DNA of 64,000 nucleotides from Pedobacter sp. MC2016-14 (GTDB taxonomy: Bacteria > Bacteroidota > Bacteroidia > Sphingobacteriales > Sphingobacteriaceae), in assembly GCF_020991475.1 (NCBI RefSeq), contig NZ_JAJMPA010000001.1:2604001-2668000 (forward strand), read 5' to 3'. Below, in pieces: positions 1 to 8,199 of the stretch. The notes beneath the pieces were generated by a model. The model worked only from the letters and a program-made list of their open reading frames with translations. It was not told the origin of the DNA and did no database searches. Each line of letters opens with the position of its first letter. The first letter of the stretch is position 1. The translations under genes were made by a program, and so were the position numbers.

Positions 1-1
1 T

Positions 2-391
2 TCCCTCCAACTTTTAGACGAGCGGAAGCAAGTTTTGAGCAATAATTTTTATTGGATGCCCGATAGTAAAGGAATTTATTCGGGCTTAAATGAATTAAAA
101 TCCAGTCCCCTTAAAGCCCGTGCAAAACAGCTTAGACCAGGAAAAATTGAGGTAGTTCTTTTTAACCCATCAAATGGGTCTGTAAGTTTCTTTAACCACA
201 TTTCCCTAATAAATGCAGCTACAAATAAGCGCATCTTACCCGTGTTTTATGATGATAATTATTTTTCTATCCTGCCAGGAGCGGAGAAAAAGATAATTAT
301 AGACTATGCACCCGAGGCAGATGGAAAAATGCCCTTGCTTAAGATTACAAACTATGCTGGCCTGGAGCAAAACCTTCAGATTAATCCTTAA
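2..391 (+). CDS. C-terminal end of a glycoside hydrolase family 2 enzyme (cut by window edge)
   Basis: The frame is open to the left edge, so only the last ~129 residues are visible and the real start lies outside the window. The segment opens with LSNNFYWMPDS, continues as a beta-rich region, and ends shortly after KITNYAGLEQNL. FYW-x-P/S followed by Y-S-G-L-N resembles the Ig-like C-terminal domain of large GH2 exo-enzymes of the beta-mannosidase or exo-glucosaminidase (CsxA) type. The catalytic barrel is not in view, so the substrate cannot be read. It ends 10 nt before a GH125 alpha-mannosidase and then a GH3 enzyme, which fits a mannose-containing glycan locus. A TTG at 35 is merely an internal Leu codon. 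The GH2 assignment rests on motif resemblance only. Confidence 0.6.
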   Translation, partial: SLQLLDERKQVLSNNFYWMPDSKGIYSGLNELKSSPLKARAKQLRPGKIEVVLFNPSNGSVSFFNHISLINAATNKRILPVFYDDNYFSILPGAEKKIIIDYAPEADGKMPLLKITNYAGLEQNLQINP

Positions 392-401
392 AAGAAGAAA
401 G

Positions 402-1826
402 ATGAATAGAAAAGATTTTATTGTAAAAACAGGTTTGCTATCTGCAGGAGTACTAATAAGTAAGGAAATGCAAGCATTTTCATTGGATTATCCGGTGGTG
501 AGGATTCCAATGAATAAAAGGAAATTCAGTAGTTTCGCAGTAGAAAAGGCCATTTCAAAATTCCAAAAAAAAGTAAGCGATAAAGAACTCGGCTGGTTAT
601 TTAACAATTGTCTGCCCAATACATTGGACACCACCGTAACCTTTAATATAGAAAATGGTAAACCAGATACGTATGTAATCACAGGCGATATTGACGCAAT
701 GTGGTTAAGGGATAGCTCTGCACAGGTTTGGCCTTATCTTTCCTTCATGAAAGAAGATCCGAAGCTGCAACAGCTGATAGCGGGCGTAATCAACAGGCAA
801 ACTTCTTATGTGCTTAGAGATCCTTATGCCAACGCATTTTACAATACAGCTGATCAAAAAAGTGAATGGGAAAGTGACCATACGCAAATGCTTCCTGGCA
901 TCCATGAGCGTAAATGGGAAATTGATTCGCTGTGTTACACCATGAGACTGGCTTATAACTACTGGAAAATCACAAAAGACAATAGCCCATTTGATGCAGA
1001 ATGGAAAAGTGCCGTAAAGCTAATTCTTTCTACATTTAAAGAGCAGCAAAGGAAAACAGGTCTTGGCCCGTATAAATTTCAGCGGGATACGCCGAAACCA
1101 ACAGACAGTTTGCCAATGGCTGGATATGGTTTTCCAATTAAGCCAAATGGACTGATCTGCTCAATGTTCCGTCCAAGTGATGATGCTACAATTTTCCCTT
1201 TTTTAATTCCATCTAATTTATTTGCCCTAGTTAGCCTTCGTCAGGTTTCTGAAATGGTAATAGCACTTGATAAAGATGAAGCATTGGCTACAGAATTAAC
1301 AGCACTGGCCAAAGAGGTGGAAATAGCTATACAGCAACATGCCGTAGTTACACATCCGGTCTATGGCAAAATCTATGCTTTTGAAGTAGATGGTTTTGGA
1401 AATGTAAACCTGATGGACGATGCCAATGTACCCAGCTTGTTGGCTTTGCCCTATTTAAATGCAGTAGATGTTAATGATCCAGTATATCAAAATACCAGGA
1501 AATTTGTGCTTTCTACAAACAATCCATTTTTCTATAAAGGGAAAACTACAGAAGGCATTGGTGGTCCGCATGTAGAACAACAAGATATGATCTGGCCCCT
1601 GAGCATCATAGCAAGGGGCCTAACGAGCATCGATGATCAGGAAATAAAGCAATGTATTAAATGGCTGAAAAAGAGTCATGCCGGTACTGGTTTTATGCAT
1701 GAATCATTTAAAATGGACCATCCTGAAACTTTTACACGTTCCTGGTTTGCCTGGGCCAATACCATATTCGGTGAATTTTTATGGGAGATATTTTTAACCA
1801 AACCAGCCTTGTTAAATGATTTATAA
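402..1826 (+). CDS. GH125 exo-alpha-1,6-mannosidase (metal-independent)
   Basis: 474 aa from the ATG at 402, preceded by a purine-rich AAAGAAGAAAG; longer upstream reading overlaps the GH2 gene and is unlikely. The N-terminus (NRKDFIVKTGLLSAG) looks like a Bacteroidota Tat-like or Sec export signal. The body carries the family hallmarks DIDAMWLRDSSAQVWPY, WESDHTQMLPGIHERKWEID, FRPSDDATIFPF, GGPHVEQQDMIWPLS and GFMHESF. Asp261 and Glu434 are 173 residues apart, the same spacing as the Asp220/Glu393 acid-base pair described for a clostridial GH125, so they are the likely catalytic residues. GH125 enzymes remove non-reducing alpha-1,6-mannose by inversion without a metal. The neighbours are a GH2 tail and a GH3 gene that overlaps by 11 nt, so translation is probably coupled. 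A periplasmic role in mannan or N-glycan trimming is inferred. Confidence 0.9.
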   Translation: MNRKDFIVKTGLLSAGVLISKEMQAFSLDYPVVRIPMNKRKFSSFAVEKAISKFQKKVSDKELGWLFNNCLPNTLDTTVTFNIENGKPDTYVITGDIDAMWLRDSSAQVWPYLSFMKEDPKLQQLIAGVINRQTSYVLRDPYANAFYNTADQKSEWESDHTQMLPGIHERKWEIDSLCYTMRLAYNYWKITKDNSPFDAEWKSAVKLILSTFKEQQRKTGLGPYKFQRDTPKPTDSLPMAGYGFPIKPNGLICSMFRPSDDATIFPFLIPSNLFALVSLRQVSEMVIALDKDEALATELTALAKEVEIAIQQHAVVTHPVYGKIYAFEVDGFGNVNLMDDANVPSLLALPYLNAVDVNDPVYQNTRKFVLSTNNPFFYKGKTTEGIGGPHVEQQDMIWPLSIIARGLTSIDDQEIKQCIKWLKKSHAGTGFMHESFKMDHPETFTRSWFAWANTIFGEFLWEIFLTKPALLNDL

Positions 1827-4209
1827 TTTTAGGTTTTATACCCTGGCGATCCTGCTGGCGCTATTTTTATGCTTGTTTTGTTTGATTACTTCCGCTCAGG
1901 AAATTACCCCGCTTTATAAAAATCCGAAGGCTCCGGTTATAGAACGGGTCAATGACCTGATTGGAAGGATGACACTCGAAGAAAAGGTAGGTCAATTGTC
2001 TGCCTTGCTGGGTTGGGAAATGTACGAGAAGCAGGGTACTAGGATTACAGCTTCAGCTAAGTTCAAAGCCGCCATAGCCACGCAGCACATTGGAATGCTT
2101 TGGGCTACTTTAAGGGCTGACCCCTGGACAAAAAAGACTTTGCTGAATGGATTAGATCCGTATCATGCTGCCGTAGCCACCAACGCTTTGCAGAAATGGA
2201 ATATGGAACATAGCCGACTGCAAATCCCCGTGTTTATTGCCGAAGAGTGCCCTCATGGACACATGGCTATTGGGACCACGGTTTTCCCCACTGCTATTGG
2301 GCAAAGTAGCACCTGGAATCCTGAACTTATCGAATCAATGGCAAAGGTTATTGCCAAAGAGGCAAGGTTACAGGGCGGCCATATCGGTTACGGGCCGGTA
2401 CTGGATCTGGCAAGGGAACTTCGCTGGTCGAGGGTAGAAGAAACCTATGGTGAAGATCCTTATTTAAACGGCAGGATGGGTGTAGCGATGGTCAAAGGCT
2501 TTCAGGGAAGTAACCTGAAAAGCGGTATCAATGTGATTTCTACTTTAAAACATTTTACCGCCTACGGCGTACCTGAAGGGGGACATAACGGTGGTTTTGT
2601 GGACCTGGGTCAACGTGCTTTGTTTCAGAATTACCTGCCGCCATTTAAAGCAGCGGTAAAAGCGGGGGCATTGTCTGTAATGACAGCTTATAATTCCATA
2701 GACGGCATTCCCTGCAGCAGCAATTCTTTTCTGTTGAATATGACTTTACGAAACCAGTGGGGCTTTAAAGGTTTTGTCATTTCAGACCTGAACAGCATTG
2801 GCGCTTTGACAGGTGTAGATCAGGTTGCTGCAAATGAAGTAGAAGCCGCTGCGGTATCCATTAATTCGGGTTTGGATAGCGATTTAGGGGGACTGATTTT
2901 TTCTGCGCCTTTATTGGATGCGGTAAAACAAGGACTTGTAAAAATGGAAAGGGTTGATGAAGCGGTTGCCCGGGTGCTGAGGCAGAAATTCGACATGGGC
3001 TTATTTGAAGATCCTTATGTACAGCCGTCACTGGCCAAAAAAGAGGTGAGGAACCAGGATGCTGTTTCATTGGCTAAGCAGGTGGCGCTGGAGTCTATCA
3101 TTTTGTTGAAAAATGAAAATGGCTTACTGCCACTTCAAAAATCTATTAAAAACATTGCTGTTATTGGTCCTAATGCGGATAATATGTACAACCAGTTGGG
3201 CGATTATACGGCTCCGCAGGAAGTAAATAATGTAGTTACGGTTTTGCAGGGCCTCAAAAATAAGCTACCTGGTGCAAGGGTAAATTATGTGAAAGGTTGT
3301 GCCATTAGAGATACGGTTTCGGTTGATATTGAGGCTGCGGTGCGTGCTGCAAGTCAATCTGATGTTGCCATTGTGGTGCTTGGCGGTTCCAGTGCAAGGG
3401 ATTTTAAAACGGAATACTTAGCCACAGGTGCTGCAACAGTGGGCAAGAATGCAGTGAGTGATATGGAAAGCGGGGAGGGTTTTGACCGCCAAACACTGGA
3501 CTTAATGGGCAAGCAGCTGGCCTTGCTGCAGGCTGTGGTTAAAACGGGTAAACCAGTGGTGTTGGTGCTGATAGAAGGGCGGCCTTTAAACCTGAATTGG
3601 CCTGCAGTACATGTACCTGCGATATTGAACGCCTGGTATCCAGGCCAGCAGGGGGGAGCAGCCATAGCGGATGTGTTATTTGGAGATTACAATCCTGCGG
3701 GACGCCTACCTGTTTCAATTCCTAAATCTGTAGGGCAGCTTCCTGTGTATTACAGCCAGCAGAAATCATCCAGGCATGATTATGTAGAAGGGAACGCATC
3801 GCCTTTGTACAGCTTTGGCTTTGGTTTAAGTTACACAGCTTTTGACTATGCTAAACTCACACTGAATAAAGTTGAGGACAAGGATGGGCTTGCAGTTACA
3901 GTAGGATGCTACGTAAAAAATGTAGGTTCTCAGGATGGTGAGGAAGTTGTGCAATTGTATGTGGAAGATATGCTCAGTTCTGTAGTGGTTCCGGTGAAGC
4001 AGCTTCGTGCATTTCAGCGCATACCGCTTAAAGCAGGCGAAGAAAAGTATATAGCATTTAAACTGTCCGCTGAAGATTTTACTCTGTTTGATGCGGCTTA
4101 CCAGCAGGTTGCCGAAAAAGGCGAGTTCAGAATTACTATGGGTGCAGATTCTGGCAGTCCGAAGTTGAGTGCTAAGGTGGTATTGGAGCAGTCGCATAAA
4201 ATCCTTTAA
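1816..4209 (+). CDS. GH3 beta-glycosidase (BglX-like)
   Basis: 797 aa with an N-terminal hydrophobic signal ending near TSAQ, so periplasmic. Domain order is the GH3 barrel (about residues 45-370), the alpha/beta sandwich (about 420-640, with VIGPNADN and YPGQQGGAAIADVLFGDYNPAGRLP) and a fibronectin III-like C-terminal domain (GEEVVQLYVED...VKQLRAFQRI). The predicted nucleophile is Asp324 in FVISDLNS; most family members have SDW or SDY at this place. KHFTAYG and the RVEETYGEDPYL segment are typical substrate-pocket motifs. Such enzymes release terminal beta-linked glucose, xylose or related sugars, and the exact specificity cannot be read from sequence. The start overlaps the GH125 gene by 11 nt, making the two part of one operon with the GH2 gene upstream. 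Confidence 0.9.
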   Translation: MIYNFRFYTLAILLALFLCLFCLITSAQEITPLYKNPKAPVIERVNDLIGRMTLEEKVGQLSALLGWEMYEKQGTRITASAKFKAAIATQHIGMLWATLRADPWTKKTLLNGLDPYHAAVATNALQKWNMEHSRLQIPVFIAEECPHGHMAIGTTVFPTAIGQSSTWNPELIESMAKVIAKEARLQGGHIGYGPVLDLARELRWSRVEETYGEDPYLNGRMGVAMVKGFQGSNLKSGINVISTLKHFTAYGVPEGGHNGGFVDLGQRALFQNYLPPFKAAVKAGALSVMTAYNSIDGIPCSSNSFLLNMTLRNQWGFKGFVISDLNSIGALTGVDQVAANEVEAAAVSINSGLDSDLGGLIFSAPLLDAVKQGLVKMERVDEAVARVLRQKFDMGLFEDPYVQPSLAKKEVRNQDAVSLAKQVALESIILLKNENGLLPLQKSIKNIAVIGPNADNMYNQLGDYTAPQEVNNVVTVLQGLKNKLPGARVNYVKGCAIRDTVSVDIEAAVRAASQSDVAIVVLGGSSARDFKTEYLATGAATVGKNAVSDMESGEGFDRQTLDLMGKQLALLQAVVKTGKPVVLVLIEGRPLNLNWPAVHVPAILNAWYPGQQGGAAIADVLFGDYNPAGRLPVSIPKSVGQLPVYYSQQKSSRHDYVEGNASPLYSFGFGLSYTAFDYAKLTLNKVEDKDGLAVTVGCYVKNVGSQDGEEVVQLYVEDMLSSVVVPVKQLRAFQRIPLKAGEEKYIAFKLSAEDFTLFDAAYQQVAEKGEFRITMGADSGSPKLSAKVVLEQSHKIL

Positions 4210-4258
4210 AACCAATTGCATTAATTCTGGTTATAGGGAGACATTAATAAATCTACCT

Positions 4259-4717
4259 ATGGAAAGTAATAAAGAAGTAATCAGCGATTTAAAAGAGTTG
4301 TTATCAATTGTAAACGACGGAAAAGAGGGATATGAATCTGCGGCTGAAGCCACAGATAAAATTGAGTTGCAAGGTGTATTCTTAAAATACGCTGCACAGC
4401 GTGCTGCTTATGCAGATGATTTGAAAAGTCACATTGCTACGCATGGAGCAGAAGCGGATAATGAAAGTGGTGGTGTATTGGGTGTTTTACACCGTACCTG
4501 GATAGACATCAAGCAAGCTTTAAGCAGTAAAGAAGATCTGGCGATTCTGGAAGCTGTAGTAACCGGAGAAAAAGCGGCCATTGAAAAATATGATAAATAC
4601 ATAGCTGACTATGTAGATCATGCAGATCATATTGAATTGCTAAAAAGACAACGCCTTGGCGTGGTTGATGCCTTAAGTGAAATTGAAACCTTAATTGTGC
4701 AGCGCAAGGCTTATTAA
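4259..4717 (+). CDS. PA2169 family four-helix-bundle protein (DUF2383)
   Basis: 152 aa from ATG 4259. The frame is open further upstream into the GH3 gene, but this start gives the usual family N-terminus (ESNKEVISDLKELLSIVNDG). The whole protein is predicted helical and polar, with no signal peptide, and has the ferritin-like layout of the PA2169 family: DGKEGYESAAEAT, AAQRAAYADDLKSH, LSSKEDLAILEAVVTGEKAAIEKY and a final helix pair. Members are small soluble proteins often found with stress functions; a biochemical activity is not established. It sits 49 nt after the GH3 stop on the same strand, and function does not link it to that locus. A long palindrome follows 53 nt downstream. Confidence 0.85.
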   Translation: MESNKEVISDLKELLSIVNDGKEGYESAAEATDKIELQGVFLKYAAQRAAYADDLKSHIATHGAEADNESGGVLGVLHRTWIDIKQALSSKEDLAILEAVVTGEKAAIEKYDKYIADYVDHADHIELLKRQRLGVVDALSEIETLIVQRKAY

Positions 4718-4770
4718 ATGTTAAATAATCAGCAGTAGGGTTTTGCATGAAACTATATTGCATGTGAGGT

Positions 4771-4815
4771 GAGTGCGAGGTCAGTGTGAGTCTAACTCGC
4801 ACTGACCTCGCACTC
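4771..4815. repeat. 20-bp near-perfect palindrome (hairpin, possible terminator or REP-like element)
   Basis: The left arm at 4771-4790 and the right arm at 4796-4815 pair over all 20 positions (19 Watson-Crick, one G-U), with loop TCTAA. There is no T tract after it, so it is not a canonical intrinsic terminator, although it lies between the DUF2383 gene and a hypothetical gene. It could be an mRNA-stabilising hairpin or a dispersed extragenic palindrome. Confidence 0.75.
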
Positions 4816-4889
4816 ATTACTATTCCATATTTGATTCATTAATAGTTTTTCTTTATCTTAGTTGAGTATTTTAATAATATTTAATATAA

Positions 4890-5270
4890 ATGGCTGTAAG
4901 AAAAGGAGATTTTTTATCTGGTGTGGTAGGTCCGATGGTAACAAGGGAAGTTAACGGCAGACAAGTTGTACAATCAAAACCGGACAAATACAAGCAAACT
5001 GAAGGAACCAAAAAAAGTGGTAAGGTATTCGGCAAATCCAGCTCCCTGGCAGGTTTAATTAGAAATGATTTCTGCCGTAGCCATAACGGCTATTGTGATA
5101 GTGAAATGGCTCAAAGAAGCGTAAGCGCAACCAGGCTCATTTTGGGGCAGTGTTATGATAAAGACTCAGGGATTTATCAGGTTAAAAATGAGAGCTTTAA
5201 TCGCTTAAGTGGGTTTGAATTTAATTTGAAATCCTTATTGATTGATTTTTTATGGGCAGGCCGCAATTAA
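4890..5270 (+). CDS. Hypothetical protein, N-terminal part of a probably split gene
   Basis: 126 aa, not recognised with certainty. It starts MAVRKGDFLSGVVGPM, followed by a basic region (KPDKYKQTEGTKKSGKVFGKSSS), and has no signal peptide or membrane segment. The style resembles small Bacteroidota proteins that begin with a glycine-rich opener and a KGT-type basic stretch, but no function can be assigned. The frame runs into the next gene: FNLKSLLIDF, then a T6 run, then a stop at 5268-5270, while the -1 frame continues for 222 codons from 5252. The two halves read together as one 343-aa protein, so this may be an N-terminal fragment or the zero-frame product of a frameshifting gene. Confidence 0.6.
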   Translation: MAVRKGDFLSGVVGPMVTREVNGRQVVQSKPDKYKQTEGTKKSGKVFGKSSSLAGLIRNDFCRSHNGYCDSEMAQRSVSATRLILGQCYDKDSGIYQVKNESFNRLSGFEFNLKSLLIDFLWAGRN

Positions 5271-5280
5271 CTTTAATTGC
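5246..5280 (+). promoter_or_regulatory. Candidate -1 frameshift signal (TTTTTTA heptamer plus hairpin)
   Basis: The zero-frame codons GAT TTT TTA at 5244-5252 form the heptamer T TTT TTA, the X XXY YYZ slippery pattern. A -1 slip puts the ribosome directly into the downstream 222-codon frame at 5252. Ten nt further on, 5263-5269 can pair with 5274-5280 (7 bp, 4-nt loop), although the stem is AT-rich and weak. A simple indel in the T run is the competing explanation. Confidence 0.35.
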
Positions 5281-5920
5281 TGATCAGCTGCTAATTAAAT
5301 TACCAAAGACTAAAATTCCGACAGAGTTGAAGTTTCCTAAAGGTGCAACATCTTGTATCAGAAAGCTTATGCTTACCTTTTATTCTCCAGCAACAGGTTA
5401 TTACTACGCCAACCATTTGCAACTAGAGCCCATACTAAATATTAAAGGTACTATAGATGCACAAGAATTTGATTTTACTGTTCCAAAAGGTGTGATTTGC
5501 TTTCTGAGTATGGCCCTGGAATATCATACAGAAAGTTATGGTGTTAGTAAGGTGATTAATAATAAGCAATTTAATCCTGCTGGTATTTGTGAGGTCCTTA
5601 TAAATCCTGGTATTTTTGACATTGAAAATCCGGAGCTACAACCGCAGTTAAGATATTGGGAGAATGATAGCAAAATCCTACTACCAGGTGCTGTGTTTTT
5701 GACCGAGGAGGAAGGGGTTGCGAACAAAGATGTTCAGTTAGCTGCGAAATCAAAAGAAGCTAAACCCGCAAAGGAAAAGAAGGCTGATAAACAAAATGAA
5801 AAGGAAATCCGCAAAGCTGAAGCAAAATCAATTGCAGCTACACTGAAAAATATGGGTATGGATACGGCAGAGATTGTAAAGGCTACCGGGCTGTCCAAAA
5901 AGCAGGTGGAGGAGTTGTAA
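5252..5920 (+). CDS. Hypothetical protein, C-terminal part of a probably split gene
   Basis: 222 aa in the -1 frame relative to the upstream fragment, which it overlaps by 19 nt. The first two thirds are beta-rich (LTLIADQLLIKLP, LKFPKGATSCIRKLMLTFYS). A highly charged Lys/Ala/Glu linker follows (about residues 168-190), and the tail is NMGMDTAEIVKATGLSKKQVEEL. That tail resembles the short helical C-terminal motif often seen at the end of Rpn-type nuclease-like proteins in Bacteroidota; the rest does not look like a nuclease. There is no ribosome-binding purine tract before the ATG at 5252, which lies directly against the T6 run, so independent initiation looks poor. Function unknown. Confidence 0.55.
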   Translation: MGRPQLTLIADQLLIKLPKTKIPTELKFPKGATSCIRKLMLTFYSPATGYYYANHLQLEPILNIKGTIDAQEFDFTVPKGVICFLSMALEYHTESYGVSKVINNKQFNPAGICEVLINPGIFDIENPELQPQLRYWENDSKILLPGAVFLTEEEGVANKDVQLAAKSKEAKPAKEKKADKQNEKEIRKAEAKSIAATLKNMGMDTAEIVKATGLSKKQVEEL

Positions 5921-6144
5921 TTATATTGTATAATTATTAATAAAAAAATAGACACAGATACGGTATTACATACTGATCATATACTATAAACTGAACTTTA
6001 AGCCTCCAGAATTAGTTCCAGGGCTCGAAAATAGTACTGTAGAGGTTGCTATTATGAAGTTGATTGCCATAAATAGTAAATTATCATTTAAATTGCATGA
6101 ATTTCATTATGTTTATATGAAGTTTAAAGATCAATTGGCACACA

Positions 6145-6771
6145 TTGAAACAGGGTAAAAATTTAAAACAGGACTGGGAGATATTCATTAATGATGGTAA
6201 TTCTGCGTCTTTCTATGATCTATATGGTCATTATCATGATTACCTTACGTTCATAGGTGTAAAAAAAGGAGCAAGTCTGGAAAAAACAAAGGATTGTATC
6301 AATGATCTTTTTTTGTATGTCTATGAAAACCGCGTTCGTTTAAGCCACATTCAAAATCATCACAATTACCTGATCACTTCCTTTCTTCATAAAATATTTC
6401 GCAAACAACATTTTAGTGCAGAAGAAAGCCTTGATTTGGTTCATGTGCAGGACGAGTTGGTTTATCCATCTGTGGAAGCGCAATATATCATTCAGCATTC
6501 CAATGAACGTATAAAACATATTTTACAAACATACATAGATAAGCTTTCGGCCAGCCAGGCAAAAATGATTTACCAAAAATTTTATTTAGGCCTGTCTTAT
6601 GAGGAAATCTCCGTAGCGAATGAAATTACTATAAAAACGGCCTACAATACCATATATAATGCGATAGAAAATTTAAAGAAGACGATGGGGGATGATAAAT
6701 TCGGTGCTCTTTTCGCTGCACTATCTGCAATTCTTATTTTTTTTCTATTTTTTTTAAGAAATCATGGGTAA
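6145..6771 (+). CDS. ECF-type RNA polymerase sigma factor with C-terminal membrane segment
   Basis: 208 aa from a TTG at 6145, the only reasonable start after an in-frame stop at 6118-6120. Region 2 covers about residues 15-90 (FYDLYGHYHDYLTFIG, FLYVYENR) and region 4 about 130-180 (LSASQAKMIYQKFYLGLSYEEISVANEITIKTAYN), the helix-turn-helix expected to read the -35 region. An odd feature is the tail: FGALFAALSAILIFFLFFLRNHG is strongly hydrophobic and ends at the stop, so the factor may be anchored in the inner membrane. The gene lies 43 nt before a FecR-type anti-sigma factor and upstream of a SusC with an STN domain. That is the usual order of a FecI/FecR trans-envelope signalling system, so it probably drives the SusC operon. 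Confidence 0.88.
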   Translation: MKQGKNLKQDWEIFINDGNSASFYDLYGHYHDYLTFIGVKKGASLEKTKDCINDLFLYVYENRVRLSHIQNHHNYLITSFLHKIFRKQHFSAEESLDLVHVQDELVYPSVEAQYIIQHSNERIKHILQTYIDKLSASQAKMIYQKFYLGLSYEEISVANEITIKTAYNTIYNAIENLKKTMGDDKFGALFAALSAILIFFLFFLRNHG

Positions 6772-6814
6772 TAACCGGCCCTGTCTGCTCTATTGTTTAA
6801 AGTTATAAATATAA

Positions 6815-7987
6815 ATGCAAGATACGGACATCGCTGTACTAATAAATCAGGAAAGTTTTCTGAATTATTGTTTCGAAAGAAATGATGAGGATATGCTTTA
6901 TTGGGAAAATTGGTTACTAAAAAATGCAGAAAGTCGTAAGGAAATTGAAGAGCTAAAACGAATGTTGATTGTTATGGGTAATGAGTCCCGCAATCGCATA
7001 AAGGAGGAAGACTTTGCATCACTTCAGGCAAAAATCAATAAATCTGAGTTGGGCAATACGAACAAAGTACACTCTTTATGGAGTTGGGCTGCGGCTGCGG
7101 CAGTAATATTTTTAATTGCTGTATCACTTCTCTACAACCGGACAACACTTGAATCTGAAAATATCATTGCAAATGATATTGCTCCGGGTGGTAATAAGGC
7201 TACCTTAATACTTGCAAATGGCAAAAGGGTAAACTTAACTGATGCAAGCAATGGCTCCATCGCCAGTCAGTCTGGAATAAAGATTATAAAAGCGAAAAAT
7301 GGACAGCTCATTTACGAAGTGTCTGGAATTGGTACCGAGTCATCCCTCACTTCCTACAATACTATAGAAATCCCTTTTGGAGGGCAATACCAGGTAAATC
7401 TTTCGGATGGAACTAAGGTTTGGTTAAATGCTGGATCATCGTTGCGCTACCCATTGAAGTTTTCTGGCAGTAAACGCGAAGTACAACTTTTAGGAGAAGG
7501 ATATTTTGAGGTTGCCCATAACAGGGAAATGCCATTTAACGTAAGAAGTGGAAAACAAACAATAGAAGTTCTGGGTACACATTTTAATGTTATGGCATAT
7601 GCCGATGAAAAAGCCATTAAAACATCCTTGTTGGAAGGTTCAGTAAAGATACATTATGGAGAAGAGCATTTACAATTAATCCCTGGTCAGCAGGCTCAAT
7701 TCTTGAACGATAAAGTAAACATTGTTGGTGATGCTGATATGGAAGAAGTGATTGCATGGAAGAATGGCTACTTTAAATTTAATGAAGATTTGGTAGGCAT
7801 AATGAACAAAATATCGCGCTGGTATGGTGTTAAAGTCATTTACCAGATGAAACCAGATTCTTCATTAACTTATTCGGGTAAGATATCCAGGTCAAGAAAT
7901 ATTTCTGCCATTTTAAAGATTATATCTTTTGATGGAGATGTTCACTTTAGAGTGAATGGCAAAATAGTTTACGTAACCAATAACTAA
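6815..7987 (+). CDS. FecR-family anti-sigma factor
   Basis: 390 aa. The cytoplasmic N-terminal part (about 1-86) should bind the sigma factor encoded just upstream. One membrane helix follows (LWSWAAAAAVIFLIAVSLLY, about 88-107), then the periplasmic FecR domain (about 180-285, with GGQYQVNLSDGTKVWLNAGSSLRYPLKF and GEGYFEVAH). The C-terminal DUF4974-type domain (about 315-390) ends VHFRVNGKIVYVTNN. Known family members receive a signal from the STN domain of the outer-membrane transporter and release or activate the sigma factor. The gene is followed by a 212-nt leader and then susC, whose product carries an STN domain, which supports the pairing. Length and domain order are normal for the family. 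Confidence 0.93.
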   Translation: MQDTDIAVLINQESFLNYCFERNDEDMLYWENWLLKNAESRKEIEELKRMLIVMGNESRNRIKEEDFASLQAKINKSELGNTNKVHSLWSWAAAAAVIFLIAVSLLYNRTTLESENIIANDIAPGGNKATLILANGKRVNLTDASNGSIASQSGIKIIKAKNGQLIYEVSGIGTESSLTSYNTIEIPFGGQYQVNLSDGTKVWLNAGSSLRYPLKFSGSKREVQLLGEGYFEVAHNREMPFNVRSGKQTIEVLGTHFNVMAYADEKAIKTSLLEGSVKIHYGEEHLQLIPGQQAQFLNDKVNIVGDADMEEVIAWKNGYFKFNEDLVGIMNKISRWYGVKVIYQMKPDSSLTYSGKISRSRNISAILKIISFDGDVHFRVNGKIVYVTNN

Positions 7988-8199
7988 AAATAATAATAAC
8001 CTAAACCCATAAACATGATTAGAAAACTACGACAGAAAAGCAGGGCTTAAAAGGTGAAACATGAAAAAACCAGAAGTACCTGGACAGTACCTCTGGAAAA
8101 GCCTGGTGTTCATTAATAATAATTTATCAACTGTTTTTAATTGCAATTGCCCTAAGATTCGAAGCCTGTGGCATATTGCATCACAACCAAACCAAACAA
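7988..8199 (+). other. Leader between anti-sigma gene and susC with hairpin and short reading frame
   Basis: A hairpin is visible at 8070-8079 with 8087-8096 (9 of 10 pairs, 7-nt loop). It lies inside a 48-codon reading frame, 8061-8207, that begins MKKPEVPGQYLWKSLVF and overlaps the susC start by 8 nt. A second tiny frame of 11 codons is at 8015-8050. No clear promoter was found. Whether either frame is translated is unknown; the overlap would allow translational coupling to susC. Confidence 0.35.

Noticed and set aside
5952..6158. Open frame of about 69 codons upstream of the sigma factor, including an ATG at 6054 (34 codons)
   Set aside because: It has no convincing start, no ribosome-binding site and no recognisable domain, and it overlaps the sigma-factor start. 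It is probably chance in AT-rich DNA, although a gene remnant cannot be excluded.
8176..8199. TTG start extending susC by eight codons
   Set aside because: The ATG at 8200 gives a normal N-terminus before the signal segment, and the extension has no ribosome-binding site.
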